A DNA stretch of 62,539 nt from Planctomycetota bacterium (GTDB lineage Bacteria > Planctomycetota > UBA8742 > UBA2392). The translations under genes were made by a program, and so were the position numbers. Positions within the stretch are counted from its first letter, which is position 1, and every line of letters starts with the position of its first letter. Under the pieces are notes generated by a model. The model searched no databases. It worked only from the letters and a program-made list of their open reading frames with translations, and was not told the DNA's origin. Shown piece by piece: positions 51,361-59,526 of the stretch. The stretch is taken from positions 1 through 62,539 of the forward strand of contig JAJVIO010000003.1 of assembly GCA_022071975.1 (NCBI GenBank), read 5' to 3'.

Positions 51361-51472
51361 CCCACCGCCCACCGCCCACTGCCCACTGCCCACTGCCCAC
51401 TGCCCACTGCCCACTGCCCACTGCCCACTGCCCACTGCCCACTGCCTCCAACCTCCTACCTCCTGCCTCCTG
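51361..51472. repeat. Heptanucleotide array CCCACTG with CCTCCTG tail
   Basis: Sixteen 7-bp units in register: two CCCACCG, ten CCCACTG, then CCTCCAA, CCTCCTA, CCTCCTG, CCTCCTG. The ten identical copies imply recent slippage. It is non-coding, about 75 bp upstream of propeller B. Not a CRISPR: there are no spacers. Confidence 0.85.
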
Positions 51473-51548
51473 ACCCAGACGCTCCTTTTCGCTACAATTC
51501 GGTTGTTCAAAGCCAGGGCGGCAGCGCGAAAACAACGAGGACTGGGAC

Positions 51549-52757
51549 ATGCCCGGCACGTTCGACAATTCCCGCAGACGCTTTCTGCAGGCCGGTTCAC
51601 TTGCCGGCGTCTCCCTGCTGGCTGCATCCTGCGGCGGGGGAAACAATGCCCCCAAGTCCGCCAACCAGCCCGCCAACCAGGCCTCTGAAAACCCACCAAC
51701 GCCCGTGCCGGGAAAGCTCGGCACCGTGGTCGGCGGCGGCAAGCTGGCCGATGAAGCCGGCAACGCCATGTTCTACGTGGGAGTGGTCAACCTGGATGTC
51801 ACCAGCCCACAGGCAAAGCCGATCCCCGAGATTGGCTTCCTGGGCCACGGCTTCACACCACGCATCGACAAGCCCCACATCGTGCTGATCACCGAAAAGC
51901 ACGGCCAGGGCTGCTGCGAAGTTGACCTGCTGCAGGGCAAGATCCTGCGCCGCGTGAAAACCGTCGGCGGCCGTGAATTTTACGGCCACAGTTCGTTCAG
52001 CCCTGACGGCAAGTTGTGGTACTGCACCGAGGCCGAGACAGGCGACGGCAGCTATCACGGCGTGCTGGCGGTGCGCGATGCCGACAGCCTGGAGTTGCGC
52101 GACAAGACTTTCCCCACGCATGGCGTCGCGCCTCACGACTGTATCCTGATCGACGACGGCGCCACGCTGGTGATCACCAACGGCGGTGGTCCGCTGGACC
52201 GCGACGACGAACTGCCCTGCGTGGCGTATGTTGACGTCAAGACCGGCGAAGCCCGCCGGGTGCTGAAGTTCAGCAACCGCAAGATCAACGCCGGCCACAT
52301 CGCCATGACCAGCCGCGGCGAGCTGGTCTGCGTGTCCGCCCCGCGCGAGGGTATACCCAACGGCGACCCCGACTACCTGGGCGCGATCAGCTTCTACGAC
52401 CCGGCCAAGGATGCCGTCACCACGGCCGAAGACCCGGTACGCGCCAAGATGAAGGGCGAGACCCTGAGCGTCGCGATCAATGAGAAGACCATGATCGTCG
52501 GTGCCACCAACCCGGCCGGCAACATCGTGACGTTCTGGGATTTCCGGAGCGGCAAGCTGGTGAGGCAGTATGAAGAGTTCAAGTCGCCGCGCGGGATTTC
52601 GATGTCGCTGAACGGCAAGTACTTTGTGCTGACGCACGACCAGGCCACGCAGTTGACGCTGATCGACGCCGAAACGCTGGAGCCGCAAGGCAAGCCCCTG
52701 GTGGACACTTCGTACATCTCGGGATCGCACAATTTCGTCTTCGACCTGCCGGCCTGA
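51549..52757 (+). CDS. Tat-exported DUF1513-type propeller lipoprotein B
   Basis: 402 residues. Twin-arginine signal [13 protein letters not shown], then lipobox LAASC with C28. The body aligns with propeller A over its length: [59 protein letters not shown] and [14 protein letters not shown]. The two share the blade signatures but differ in loops. It lies downstream of vWA2 and upstream of the coiled-coil gene (62 bp). A periplasmic binding or scaffold role is inferred; no catalytic site is visible. Confidence 0.85.
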   Translation: MPGTFDNSRRRFLQAGSLAGVSLLAASCGGGNNAPKSANQPANQASENPPTPVPGKLGTVVGGGKLADEAGNAMFYVGVVNLDVTSPQAKPIPEIGFLGHGFTPRIDKPHIVLITEKHGQGCCEVDLLQGKILRRVKTVGGREFYGHSSFSPDGKLWYCTEAETGDGSYHGVLAVRDADSLELRDKTFPTHGVAPHDCILIDDGATLVITNGGGPLDRDDELPCVAYVDVKTGEARRVLKFSNRKINAGHIAMTSRGELVCVSAPREGIPNGDPDYLGAISFYDPAKDAVTTAEDPVRAKMKGETLSVAINEKTMIVGATNPAGNIVTFWDFRSGKLVRQYEEFKSPRGISMSLNGKYFVLTHDQATQLTLIDAETLEPQGKPLVDTSYISGSHNFVFDLPA

Positions 52758-52819
52758 TGCACGCCCTGCGGCAGCTTGAGTTCATTCACCTGTGATCCGG
52801 CGTGTGGTAGAAGCGGGCT

Positions 52820-55084
52820 ATGTCCAAACAAGGCCAACCCCAGCCAGACGAAGGCGACATCCTGCGCGAGATTGCCACCCGCAAGATCGAGGCGGAGCGC
52901 CTGCGCGTGCGTCAGCTCGCAGAGGAAAACGAAAAGATGCGCGTGCTGGCCGCGGACCTGCAGCGCAAGATCAGCGTCGCCAACGCGCGGGTGAGTGAAC
53001 TTGAGAAGAAGCTGAAGATCTCGCTCACCGAGAAGGACAAAGAGTTCAAAGGAGAGCTGAAGGAAGAGCGCGACCGGCTGCTGACCGAGATCAAGGACTT
53101 GAAAGAAGCCCACAAGCTCGAGCTGCAGCGCGAACGCGACCGCTGGGAGAAAAAACTAAACGATCTCGAGGCCCGGCACGCCAAAGACCTCGAGCGCGCC
53201 ACCCAGCGGGGCGAGCGCGAAATCGAGAAGCTGGCCGGCGTCACTGACTCGGTGGGGCAGCAACTCGCGGACCTGCGCGAAGAACTGGAGCAGGAGCGCC
53301 AGGCGCGCCAGGCCGCTGAGGCGCGCCTGAAGGCACTGGACCAGACCGCCAAGCGCATCGGCATCCGCAGCGGCCAGATCACCAACTATGAAGTCGATAC
53401 GCCCGAAGAGCTGCTGGAAGTGCTGGGCGAGGTGGATTCCGAGCTGCCGCTCAAGGTAATGCGCGACGCCGTGCGCGAGCTGCGCGGCGCCGCCGCCAAC
53501 GTGGAGCGCGCGTTTGCCAGGGCCGTCAAGTCCGACGAATCGCGCCAGGAGCTTCACGACGCGGGCGTGGCGTTTGCCGCCGCGCGGGAGCTGCCAGACA
53601 CCGAAAAGCTGCCTCCCGCGCCGGCCCTGCTGGTCGAAGAAGCATTCACCCTGATCTCGGAAGAAGTGGCTGACCGCATCAAGGGCCGCCACTACTCCAC
53701 ACTGGTCAGCGCTATGGCCAACGAGCTGGTGCGTGTGCTGCGCAACCAGCGCGAAGACCTGGGCAAGCTGCAGCGGGTGGTGGAAATCGCCGAGGGCACC
53801 GAGCTTGCAACCTCAGCCCGCCTGCTGCTGAAGGGCGCCACCAGCCACCAGCAGGAGATCGCGGCCGCGAAGCTGATCGCCGAAGAAATGCGCCAGGTGC
53901 AGGCCGAAGCGCGCGAGCAGAAAGGCAAGGTCAAGAAACTCTACGCCAGCGCGGAGAGCGGCATGGCCGGCGAATGGGCCGTGGAGGCACTGCAGGCCCT
54001 GGCGTCGCTGAAGCCGCTGCCCGCCCCGGACCGCGAGGCCGTCAAGCGCCCGTTGTACCACCGCGTTGTGGAAGGCGCGAAGCTGGTGCAGGAGCGCATC
54101 GATAGCGCCGTCAACCTCGGCGCCGAGGCGGAAGCCGCCGTGCGCGAAGCCGATGAGTCGTTCTCAGCGCTTGAAGGCCTGGTGGCCGCGGCCCAGGAGC
54201 TGCTGGTGGCCGCGCGCCGCGAGCTGATGAGCAAGGTACAGGGCGAACAGGACGTGCGCCTGCGCATTCAGGCCGCGCGCACGGCCTTGCTGGAGATCGG
54301 CAAGCGCGGCCGTCGCGCCGCGGCCATCTTTGACGAGCAGATGAAGGGCCTCGACATGCTGCTCAACCAGTGGAAGGCCACCTACCAGGCTTACTCAGGG
54401 CTCAGCCGCGACATGGACCGTATCGAGGCCAGCATCGAGGGCAGCATGCTGGATTTGAACCAACCCCTCGAAAGCGAGCCCGGCAAGCGGCTGTACCAGA
54501 TCGTCCACGACCTCTCCGAGCACCTGCCCGAGTTCCGCAGCATCCACGTGATGCGCCAGCGACTGTTCTTCCATCTGGAGAATCCCAAGCAGCGCATCTT
54601 TGAGCTCAAGCAGGTGCGCGAAGCCGCAGGACGCGTGATCCGCCAGCTCGGCAACGTGGCGCCCAACAACCACACCGCCAACTGGCAGCTCGCCATGGCG
54701 AGGCTTTACGAGATCTGGGGCTACCTCGAGGAAGTTCGCGGCGGCACGCACAGCCAGCTGGCCGTGGCCGCTGAGCAGATCGAGCCGCAGATGGCCGAGG
54801 TGATGGTCTGGATCAGCAGCAGCAACGTGGACCTGCTGACCGACGCCGAGCGCAATGAAGTGCTGTACACCACCGCCTACGTGCGCAAGCTCAAGCGTGC
54901 GGTGCTCGGCATCCATGACCTCGCCCAGCAGAGCGGCGGCTCCGAGGCTGTGCTGACAGCGCAGTTCGAGCACCGGCTGGACACCCTGCTGTTCCCGATT
55001 GAGTGGGACCACGTGGTGGCGCGCATCCAGGGGTCAAGCGAGGACGCCGACATCAACCCGCCCACAGAGCGTGAACCTCGCTGA
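52820..55084 (+). CDS. Large coiled-coil cytoplasmic protein
   Basis: 754 residues. Residues about 10-190 form a long charged coiled coil (KKLNDLEARHAKDLERATQRG; DLREELEQERQARQAAEARL). From 195 to 754 the protein is alpha-helical, with little low-complexity sequence, and may be a second solenoid or a dynamin/SMC-like stalk without a nucleotide-binding site: I find no Walker A. There is no signal peptide or membrane segment. A TTCACC-N17-TAGAAG promoter-like pair ends 6 nt before the ATG. Function unknown; a structural scaffold is a fair guess. Confidence 0.78.
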   Translation: MSKQGQPQPDEGDILREIATRKIEAERLRVRQLAEENEKMRVLAADLQRKISVANARVSELEKKLKISLTEKDKEFKGELKEERDRLLTEIKDLKEAHKLELQRERDRWEKKLNDLEARHAKDLERATQRGEREIEKLAGVTDSVGQQLADLREELEQERQARQAAEARLKALDQTAKRIGIRSGQITNYEVDTPEELLEVLGEVDSELPLKVMRDAVRELRGAAANVERAFARAVKSDESRQELHDAGVAFAAARELPDTEKLPPAPALLVEEAFTLISEEVADRIKGRHYSTLVSAMANELVRVLRNQREDLGKLQRVVEIAEGTELATSARLLLKGATSHQQEIAAAKLIAEEMRQVQAEAREQKGKVKKLYASAESGMAGEWAVEALQALASLKPLPAPDREAVKRPLYHRVVEGAKLVQERIDSAVNLGAEAEAAVREADESFSALEGLVAAAQELLVAARRELMSKVQGEQDVRLRIQAARTALLEIGKRGRRAAAIFDEQMKGLDMLLNQWKATYQAYSGLSRDMDRIEASIEGSMLDLNQPLESEPGKRLYQIVHDLSEHLPEFRSIHVMRQRLFFHLENPKQRIFELKQVREAAGRVIRQLGNVAPNNHTANWQLAMARLYEIWGYLEEVRGGTHSQLAVAAEQIEPQMAEVMVWISSSNVDLLTDAERNEVLYTTAYVRKLKRAVLGIHDLAQQSGGSEAVLTAQFEHRLDTLLFPIEWDHVVARIQGSSEDADINPPTEREPR

Positions 55085-55109
55085 GTGTCGCGACCTCTCA
55101 ACCGGGCCG

Positions 55110-56693
55110 TCAATCTGTCATGGCCCGCCACAGCGCGGGGTGCATTTTCTGCAGCAGCTCGGATTCCGCCCTTGGCATGCGTGCCAGCAGCGACTTTCGA
55201 AGCACCGGCAGCATCTCGCCCGGCAGGTGGCCGCGGTAGACCAGCGCCGGGCGTTTCTCCGCCACCGCCGCCTCGATCTCTGCTACCAGCGCCCCGGCGG
55301 CCCGATCGGCGGCCTCCAGTTGCGCGCCGGCACTTCCGCCGCGCGCAGTGAATGACTTCCTGATTTCATCGGCCATTGCCCGAATGACCGGCAGCCATGA
55401 GGGCACGGGTGGATCCATGCGCAGCCTGGACGTCACGCGACCCGGTGCCGCCGTGGAAACCGCCTGCGAGGCCGCGATGCGCAGGCGCACGATGCCGCAG
55501 TACTCCGGCACGAAGACCTCGCTGCCCACGGAGATGAACTCGGCCCGGGCATCTTCGACTGCCTGTTGCGCCTCTTGCTCGTGCCCTAGCAGCAGGTGCA
55601 GCAGGGACTCTGTGCAGCGGTAGGCCGCGTGGTAGATGGGCAGGCCGAACTCACGGGCGGACTCGCATGCCCTCAGGATCGAGTCCTGGCAGCGCCCGAA
55701 GTTGCCGCGCCGCAGGTCAACTTCGGCCAGGTTCGCAAGGGCGAACGCAGCGGAGCGACGATTGCCGTGCTCGGTGGCGCTGTCGATCGCCTCCAGCAGG
55801 CGGTTCTCCGCCTGCTCCAGCTCGCCGGCGAGCATGTACTGTCGCCCCAGGTTGCTCAGCGCCACACCGATCATGCGGCGGTCATCGCCGTCTTTCAGCA
55901 CCCGAAGAAGTTCCAGGTACGTACGGATGGCCTCGTCGCGTCGCCCGCTGTTCGAATACAGGTTCGCCAGATTGCCGCGGATGATCCACAGGAACGGGTT
56001 CGTACTGCCGGGCGGGAAGGCGTTCATCGCCTCACCCAGGTAGCGTTCGTTCTCGGCGTAGTCGCCGCGCGCGCTGGCCAGCATGGCGCGGTCCATAAGC
56101 GCCTTGGCAAGCAACGCAGGATCTCCGGTGCGGCGTGCAATCCGCTCGGCATCGGCGACCAGCGACAACCCTTGTTCATGCCGACCAAGATAGACACCGG
56201 ACAGCGCGGCACCGCAGTTTCCCTGCACTTCGCCCTTGTGATGACCCTGCGCGCGGGCTTCTGCGGCGAGGCGCAGGTAGGCCTCCACGGCGTCGGCGCG
56301 CCTTCCCATGTTTTCCAGCGCGCTGGCAATCTCTAACAGTGCTTCGATGCGTGTTCCAGCTGCGCAGCCGGGACATTCCAGCATGCGCCCCGCCGCGTGG
56401 TGCAGGCTTTCCCACTGGGCACGCTCCTTGAAGCGCCTGATTGCGAGCTGCAGGTAGCGCAATTCCGCTGCGGCCAACACTGCTGCTTCCTCGGGGCTCG
56501 CGCCATCCTGGGCCAACCGCGCGTGCTCGGCCAGTTCGGCGGCGACCAGCGCAGCCTCGGCGCCCCAGGCGTGCTCGGTGATTTCGAACGCGGCGGCGTG
56601 CAGCCGGGCGCGGTCCGACGGCAGCTGCAACGAATAGGCCACGTCGCGGTAAGCGGCATGGCGGAACAGGTAGATGTCTTCGAGCGATGTCAC
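55110..56693 (-). CDS. TPR protein, apparently the C-terminal part of a STAND/AAA-type regulator
   Basis: 527 residues from a GTG at 56693 (a TTG at 56762 would add 23). It opens with SLEDIYLFRHAAYRDVAYSLQL, the winged-helix/effector segment that in large predicted ATPases (STAND class, adenylate-cyclase/Ser-Thr-kinase fusions) follows the NTPase domain; no such domain is encoded upstream. About nine TPRs follow (ALENMGRRADAVEAYLRLAAEA; AKALMDRAMLASARGDYAENERYLGEAMNA; GRRDEAIRTYLELL). The C-terminal 100 residues are helical. It looks 5'-truncated, with the original N-terminus lost at the 56.7 kb junction. It is divergent from regulator B, 99 bp apart. Confidence 0.65.
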   Translation of the reverse strand: MTSLEDIYLFRHAAYRDVAYSLQLPSDRARLHAAAFEITEHAWGAEAALVAAELAEHARLAQDGASPEEAAVLAAAELRYLQLAIRRFKERAQWESLHHAAGRMLECPGCAAGTRIEALLEIASALENMGRRADAVEAYLRLAAEARAQGHHKGEVQGNCGAALSGVYLGRHEQGLSLVADAERIARRTGDPALLAKALMDRAMLASARGDYAENERYLGEAMNAFPPGSTNPFLWIIRGNLANLYSNSGRRDEAIRTYLELLRVLKDGDDRRMIGVALSNLGRQYMLAGELEQAENRLLEAIDSATEHGNRRSAAFALANLAEVDLRRGNFGRCQDSILRACESAREFGLPIYHAAYRCTESLLHLLLGHEQEAQQAVEDARAEFISVGSEVFVPEYCGIVRLRIAASQAVSTAAPGRVTSRLRMDPPVPSWLPVIRAMADEIRKSFTARGGSAGAQLEAADRAAGALVAEIEAAVAEKRPALVYRGHLPGEMLPVLRKSLLARMPRAESELLQKMHPALWRAMTD

Positions 56694-56756
56694 GGCGCGC
56701 CGCGTGAGTGAGGGGCCGGTTATTGTACGCTTTCCGTGACAATTGGACTCCCGTTT

Positions 56757-56784
56757 TTGCAATCACCACCGATGGGCGTAAGAT
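56757..56784 (+). promoter_or_regulatory. Promoter of regulator B, leaderless spacing
   Basis: -35 TTGCAA (56757-56762), 16 bp, -10 TAAGAT (56779-56784), then 8 nt to the ATG at 56793. There is no Shine-Dalgarno. Confidence 0.45.
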
Positions 56785-56792
56785 GCGGTCCC

Positions 56793-58283
56793 ATGGCCAA
56801 CTCTGACGCCGTCAACGACGCCCTGCGCGCCCGCCTCCAGACTGTGCTCAACACGCACAGCCAGGCTGAGGTAGCGCGCCGCACCGGCCACTCGCTGTCG
56901 AACGTGAACCGCTACGCCACCGGCACCCGTATGCCCGCCAGTTTCGTGGCCGCGCTGGTCACCGAGCTGGGCATAAACCCCGCCTGGCTGCTGACCGGCA
57001 AAGGCGAGCCCCACAGTGCCGACATCTCCGGCAAGGCCGAAGAGCGCGCCACGGACCTGCTCGAGATCGTGAAAGCCATGAGTGCCGTCACCCAGATGCG
57101 CCTGGGCTCGCTCACTACGCGCCACCACCTGAAAGTATTGAAGGAGCTGAATGAAGCGCTGAATCGCCACGAGGCCCTGCAGGCGCGCCTCAATGAGCAC
57201 AGCCGCGAGTTGTTCGCCCAGATGATGGACGACCTCTCAAGCGCTCTCGACAACCTAGACCTCGACCGCGCCGAGCGCCTGCTCGACAGCGCCCGCCAGG
57301 TCGCCAAGTTGTGTGACGACTTCGAGTTGAACTACCAGTTCTACGGCCACCAGGCGCGCATCGAGTTCGGCAAGGGCCGGCCAGAGAAGGCCGGCGAGCT
57401 GATGCGCAAGCAGTTCCTGTTCGCGATGATGCGCACCGGCCGCATGGCCCAGCGCGACCTCGACAACATCACGCGGTTCGCCCTGTCCGTCGCCAGCCAG
57501 CACCGGGTGCAGGAGGGTATGCGGGTGATGCGCTCGGCGCTGGCGCTGCTGGCCGGCGAGCAGCTTGACTGGCCGGGCGCCGCCTACACGGAGTTTCTGA
57601 TCGGCCACTTCACCGGCCTGCAGGGCGAGCTGCACACGGGCCTGGCGGCCATGCAGCGCCATTTCCCGCGTGTGGGGCCGGAGGCGCGGCGCACGATCTG
57701 CGAGACCTACCTGGCCAACGCCATGTTGTACTCGGGGCTGATCGACGTTGAGGGCGCGATCCGTTTCGGCGGGCACTCGGAATCCAAGGCCAAGTGGATC
57801 ATGGACTTCTGCGTGGTGATGGAGGACCTGCCAGGCCTGGAGCGCGCGACGGCCTACTACGATTCTCCGGAGATCGTGCCGGTGAAGGGGCAGAAGGGAC
57901 GCACCCAGGCGTCGCGCGCTGTATTGAAGGCGCTGCAGGGAAAAGCTGGCGAAGCGCTCGCCGAGTGGGACGAGTTCAGGAACACCCTGAAGTCGGAAGA
58001 GGTGACCCAGCTGCACTGGCGCATCGTCAACGAGCAGTTGTTGCGCATTGCGGGCGACTGGCCCAAGGCGCTGCAGGAGGCTTTGCAGACCCAGCAGCGA
58101 CTGGAGAAGCTGGACCCGGAGATCAGCATCGGCCTGCTGTTTGACGCCCGCCACCTTCACGGCCTGCTGCAGTGCGCCGCCAACGGCCACAACCCGCCCA
58201 CCGAACTGGTTGAGAAAGCCCGAAACTGGCTGAAACGCCACCACCAGGGCGGCTACACCGCCTTCGCCAAGTGGCTGTCGTGA
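56793..58283 (+). CDS. HTH regulator B with TPR-like helical body
   Basis: 496 residues. N-terminal Cro/C1-type HTH: LRARLQTVLNTHSQAEVARR, then TGHSLSNVNRYATGTRMPASF and LVTELGINPAWLLTGKGEP; this matches regulator A in residues and spacing. The body (100-496) is helical and TPR-like (HQARIEFGKGRPEKAGELMRK; MRSALALLAGEQLDWPGAAY). It lacks any catalytic motif. Together the two regulators bracket the propeller/vWA genes, so they may control them. The binding site is unknown, but dyads upstream of vWA1 are candidates. Confidence 0.8.
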   Translation: MANSDAVNDALRARLQTVLNTHSQAEVARRTGHSLSNVNRYATGTRMPASFVAALVTELGINPAWLLTGKGEPHSADISGKAEERATDLLEIVKAMSAVTQMRLGSLTTRHHLKVLKELNEALNRHEALQARLNEHSRELFAQMMDDLSSALDNLDLDRAERLLDSARQVAKLCDDFELNYQFYGHQARIEFGKGRPEKAGELMRKQFLFAMMRTGRMAQRDLDNITRFALSVASQHRVQEGMRVMRSALALLAGEQLDWPGAAYTEFLIGHFTGLQGELHTGLAAMQRHFPRVGPEARRTICETYLANAMLYSGLIDVEGAIRFGGHSESKAKWIMDFCVVMEDLPGLERATAYYDSPEIVPVKGQKGRTQASRAVLKALQGKAGEALAEWDEFRNTLKSEEVTQLHWRIVNEQLLRIAGDWPKALQEALQTQQRLEKLDPEISIGLLFDARHLHGLLQCAANGHNPPTELVEKARNWLKRHHQGGYTAFAKWLS

Positions 58284-58347
58284 ACCAATTTGGACAGCCG
58301 CCAGACATTGGACTGCGGAGTTGTTCGCGAAAGGCGAGACGTCCGGA

Positions 58348-58424
58348 CTCACGCCAAGGCGCAAAGGCGCCAAGTGTCATTCGTGGCGCAGGAGCCTCTT
58401 GGCGCCATGGCGCCTCCGCGTGAG
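58348..58424. repeat. Inverted repeat of the GGCGCCAAG family
   Basis: Arms 58348-58374 and 58398-58424 match at 23 of 27 positions (CTCACGC and GGCGCCAAG ends). The core words are shared with the long element at 40173-40428. Intergenic, between regulator B and rph. Confidence 0.7.
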
Positions 58425-58446
58425 CCTGAGCAGTTGCCAGCAAAGC

Positions 58447-58464
58447 AGGCCAACAAATGTTGGC
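58447..58464 (+). promoter_or_regulatory. Dyad upstream of rph
   Basis: Perfect GGCCAACA-AA-TGTTGGCC, 9 bp before a TATAGT box (58473-58478) that precedes rph by about 50 nt. A repressor or activator site is plausible. Confidence 0.35.
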
Positions 58465-58526
58465 CTCAGACCTTATAGTGTCCCATCGAACCGAGCCGCG
58501 TAGCGGCGACACAGCCAGAGGATCAC

Positions 58527-59264
58527 ATGCCACGTCACGACGGACGCGCTTACGATCAGCTTCGGGAAATCCGCTTCACGCGCGGCTTCACCAGCCATGC
58601 CGCCGGCAGCGTGCTGGTCGAGTTCGGCAACACCCGCGTGCTCTGCACCGCCATGTACGAAGACGCCGTGCCGCCATGGATGCGCGCCGCCAACATGGCC
58701 AAGCCCGCCGACGAACGCGAAGGCTGGCTCACGGCCGAGTACGCCATGCTGCCCTCCAGCACCAACACGCGCAAACAGCGCGATAAGGGCGGCAAGGTGG
58801 ACGGCCGCAGCGTCGAGATCCAGCGGCTGATCGGGCGCAGCCTGCGCGCAATCATCGATTTGAAGCAGGTCGGCGAGCGTACCATCTGGCTCGATTGCGA
58901 CGTGCTGCAGGCCGACGGCGGCACGCGCACGGCCAGCATCACGGGGGCATACGTGGCCCTGTGGGACTGCCTGCTGAAGATGAAAGAAGACGGCAAGCTG
59001 AAGTACTGGCCCTTGGTGGACAGCGTCGCGGCCGTCAGCGTGGGCATCGTGGACGGGCAGCCGGTGCTGGACCTGGATTACAGGGAAGACTTCGCCGCCT
59101 TCACCGACATGAACGTGGTGATGACCGGCAAGGGCCTGTTCATCGAGCTGCAAGGCACGGCCGAGGAGCACGCGTTTCCCCGCGAGCAGCTGAACGAGCT
59201 GATCGATTTAGCTGCCAACGGCATCCAGCAGCTCACGGCCAAACAGAAGGCGTTGCTGGCGTAG
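58527..59264 (+). CDS. rph: Ribonuclease PH
   Basis: 245 residues, family-normal. RNase PH is a phosphate-dependent 3'-5' exoribonuclease that trims tRNA 3' ends. Start motif [37 protein letters not shown]; then [34 protein letters not shown], and the catalytic-site [21 protein letters not shown] with the conserved Asp residues. RBS AGAGGA, 6 nt upstream. The stop TAG is the first triplet of a palindromic element. Confidence 0.96.
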   Translation: MPRHDGRAYDQLREIRFTRGFTSHAAGSVLVEFGNTRVLCTAMYEDAVPPWMRAANMAKPADEREGWLTAEYAMLPSSTNTRKQRDKGGKVDGRSVEIQRLIGRSLRAIIDLKQVGERTIWLDCDVLQADGGTRTASITGAYVALWDCLLKMKEDGKLKYWPLVDSVAAVSVGIVDGQPVLDLDYREDFAAFTDMNVVMTGKGLFIELQGTAEEHAFPREQLNELIDLAANGIQQLTAKQKALLA

Positions 59265-59350
59265 AGCCCCGGCTGACAGGCCGGGGAGTCGCCGCAGGCG
59301 ACAACGTTCGACGCTTCGCGTCGTCCCCGGCCTTTCGGCCGGGGCTCTAC
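59261..59350. repeat. Palindromic element between convergent genes
   Basis: 90 bp. Outer arms GTAGAGCCCCGGC / GCCGGGGCTCTAC (13 bp, perfect) enclose GTCGCC/GGCGAC, GACGC/GCGTC and CCCCGGCC/GGCCGGGG hairpins with 3-4 nt loops. The TAG in each arm is the stop codon of rph on one strand and of the broken minus-strand gene on the other. Confidence 0.85.
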
Positions 59351-59526
59351 TTATTCAACCACTTGATGGCTTCGCGCGTGAACAGCTTGGTGTCTTCTCG
59401 CAGGTGTTTTAGCCATGCCGGTTTGGCTTCACCGCGCGCTTTGGCCAGCTTGGCTAACGCGTAGCCGTACATGGGCCAATTCATGAAGCCTCTTGCTTGG
59501 GCAGACTGCCCGCAGTTGGCCACCCC
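59347..59526 (-). other. Open extension of the 59.5-60.0 kb gene beyond an in-frame TGA
   Basis: After the TGA at 59529-59527 the same frame stays open for 59 codons to a TAG at 59349-59347. The translation includes GFMNWPMYGYALAKLAKARG and EAKPAWLKHLRED, which looks like genuine protein and like the expected end of a helical family. The codons are less GC-biased than the neighbours. A 5-bp hairpin (GGGCA/TGCCC, loop GTC) starts 15 nt past the TGA. Confidence 0.5.

Noticed and set aside
51361-51472. CRISPR array
   Set aside because: Direct 7-bp repeats without spacers.
51266-51769. Minus-strand frame with QWAVGSG repeats
   Set aside because: It is translation of the heptamer array; 21-nt periodicity gives a repetitive but non-natural protein.
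59499-59511. Selenocysteine SECIS for the 59.5 kb gene
   Set aside because: The hairpin is short and has only a loose resemblance; no Sec machinery is in the window. Kept as a low-probability option in the findings only.
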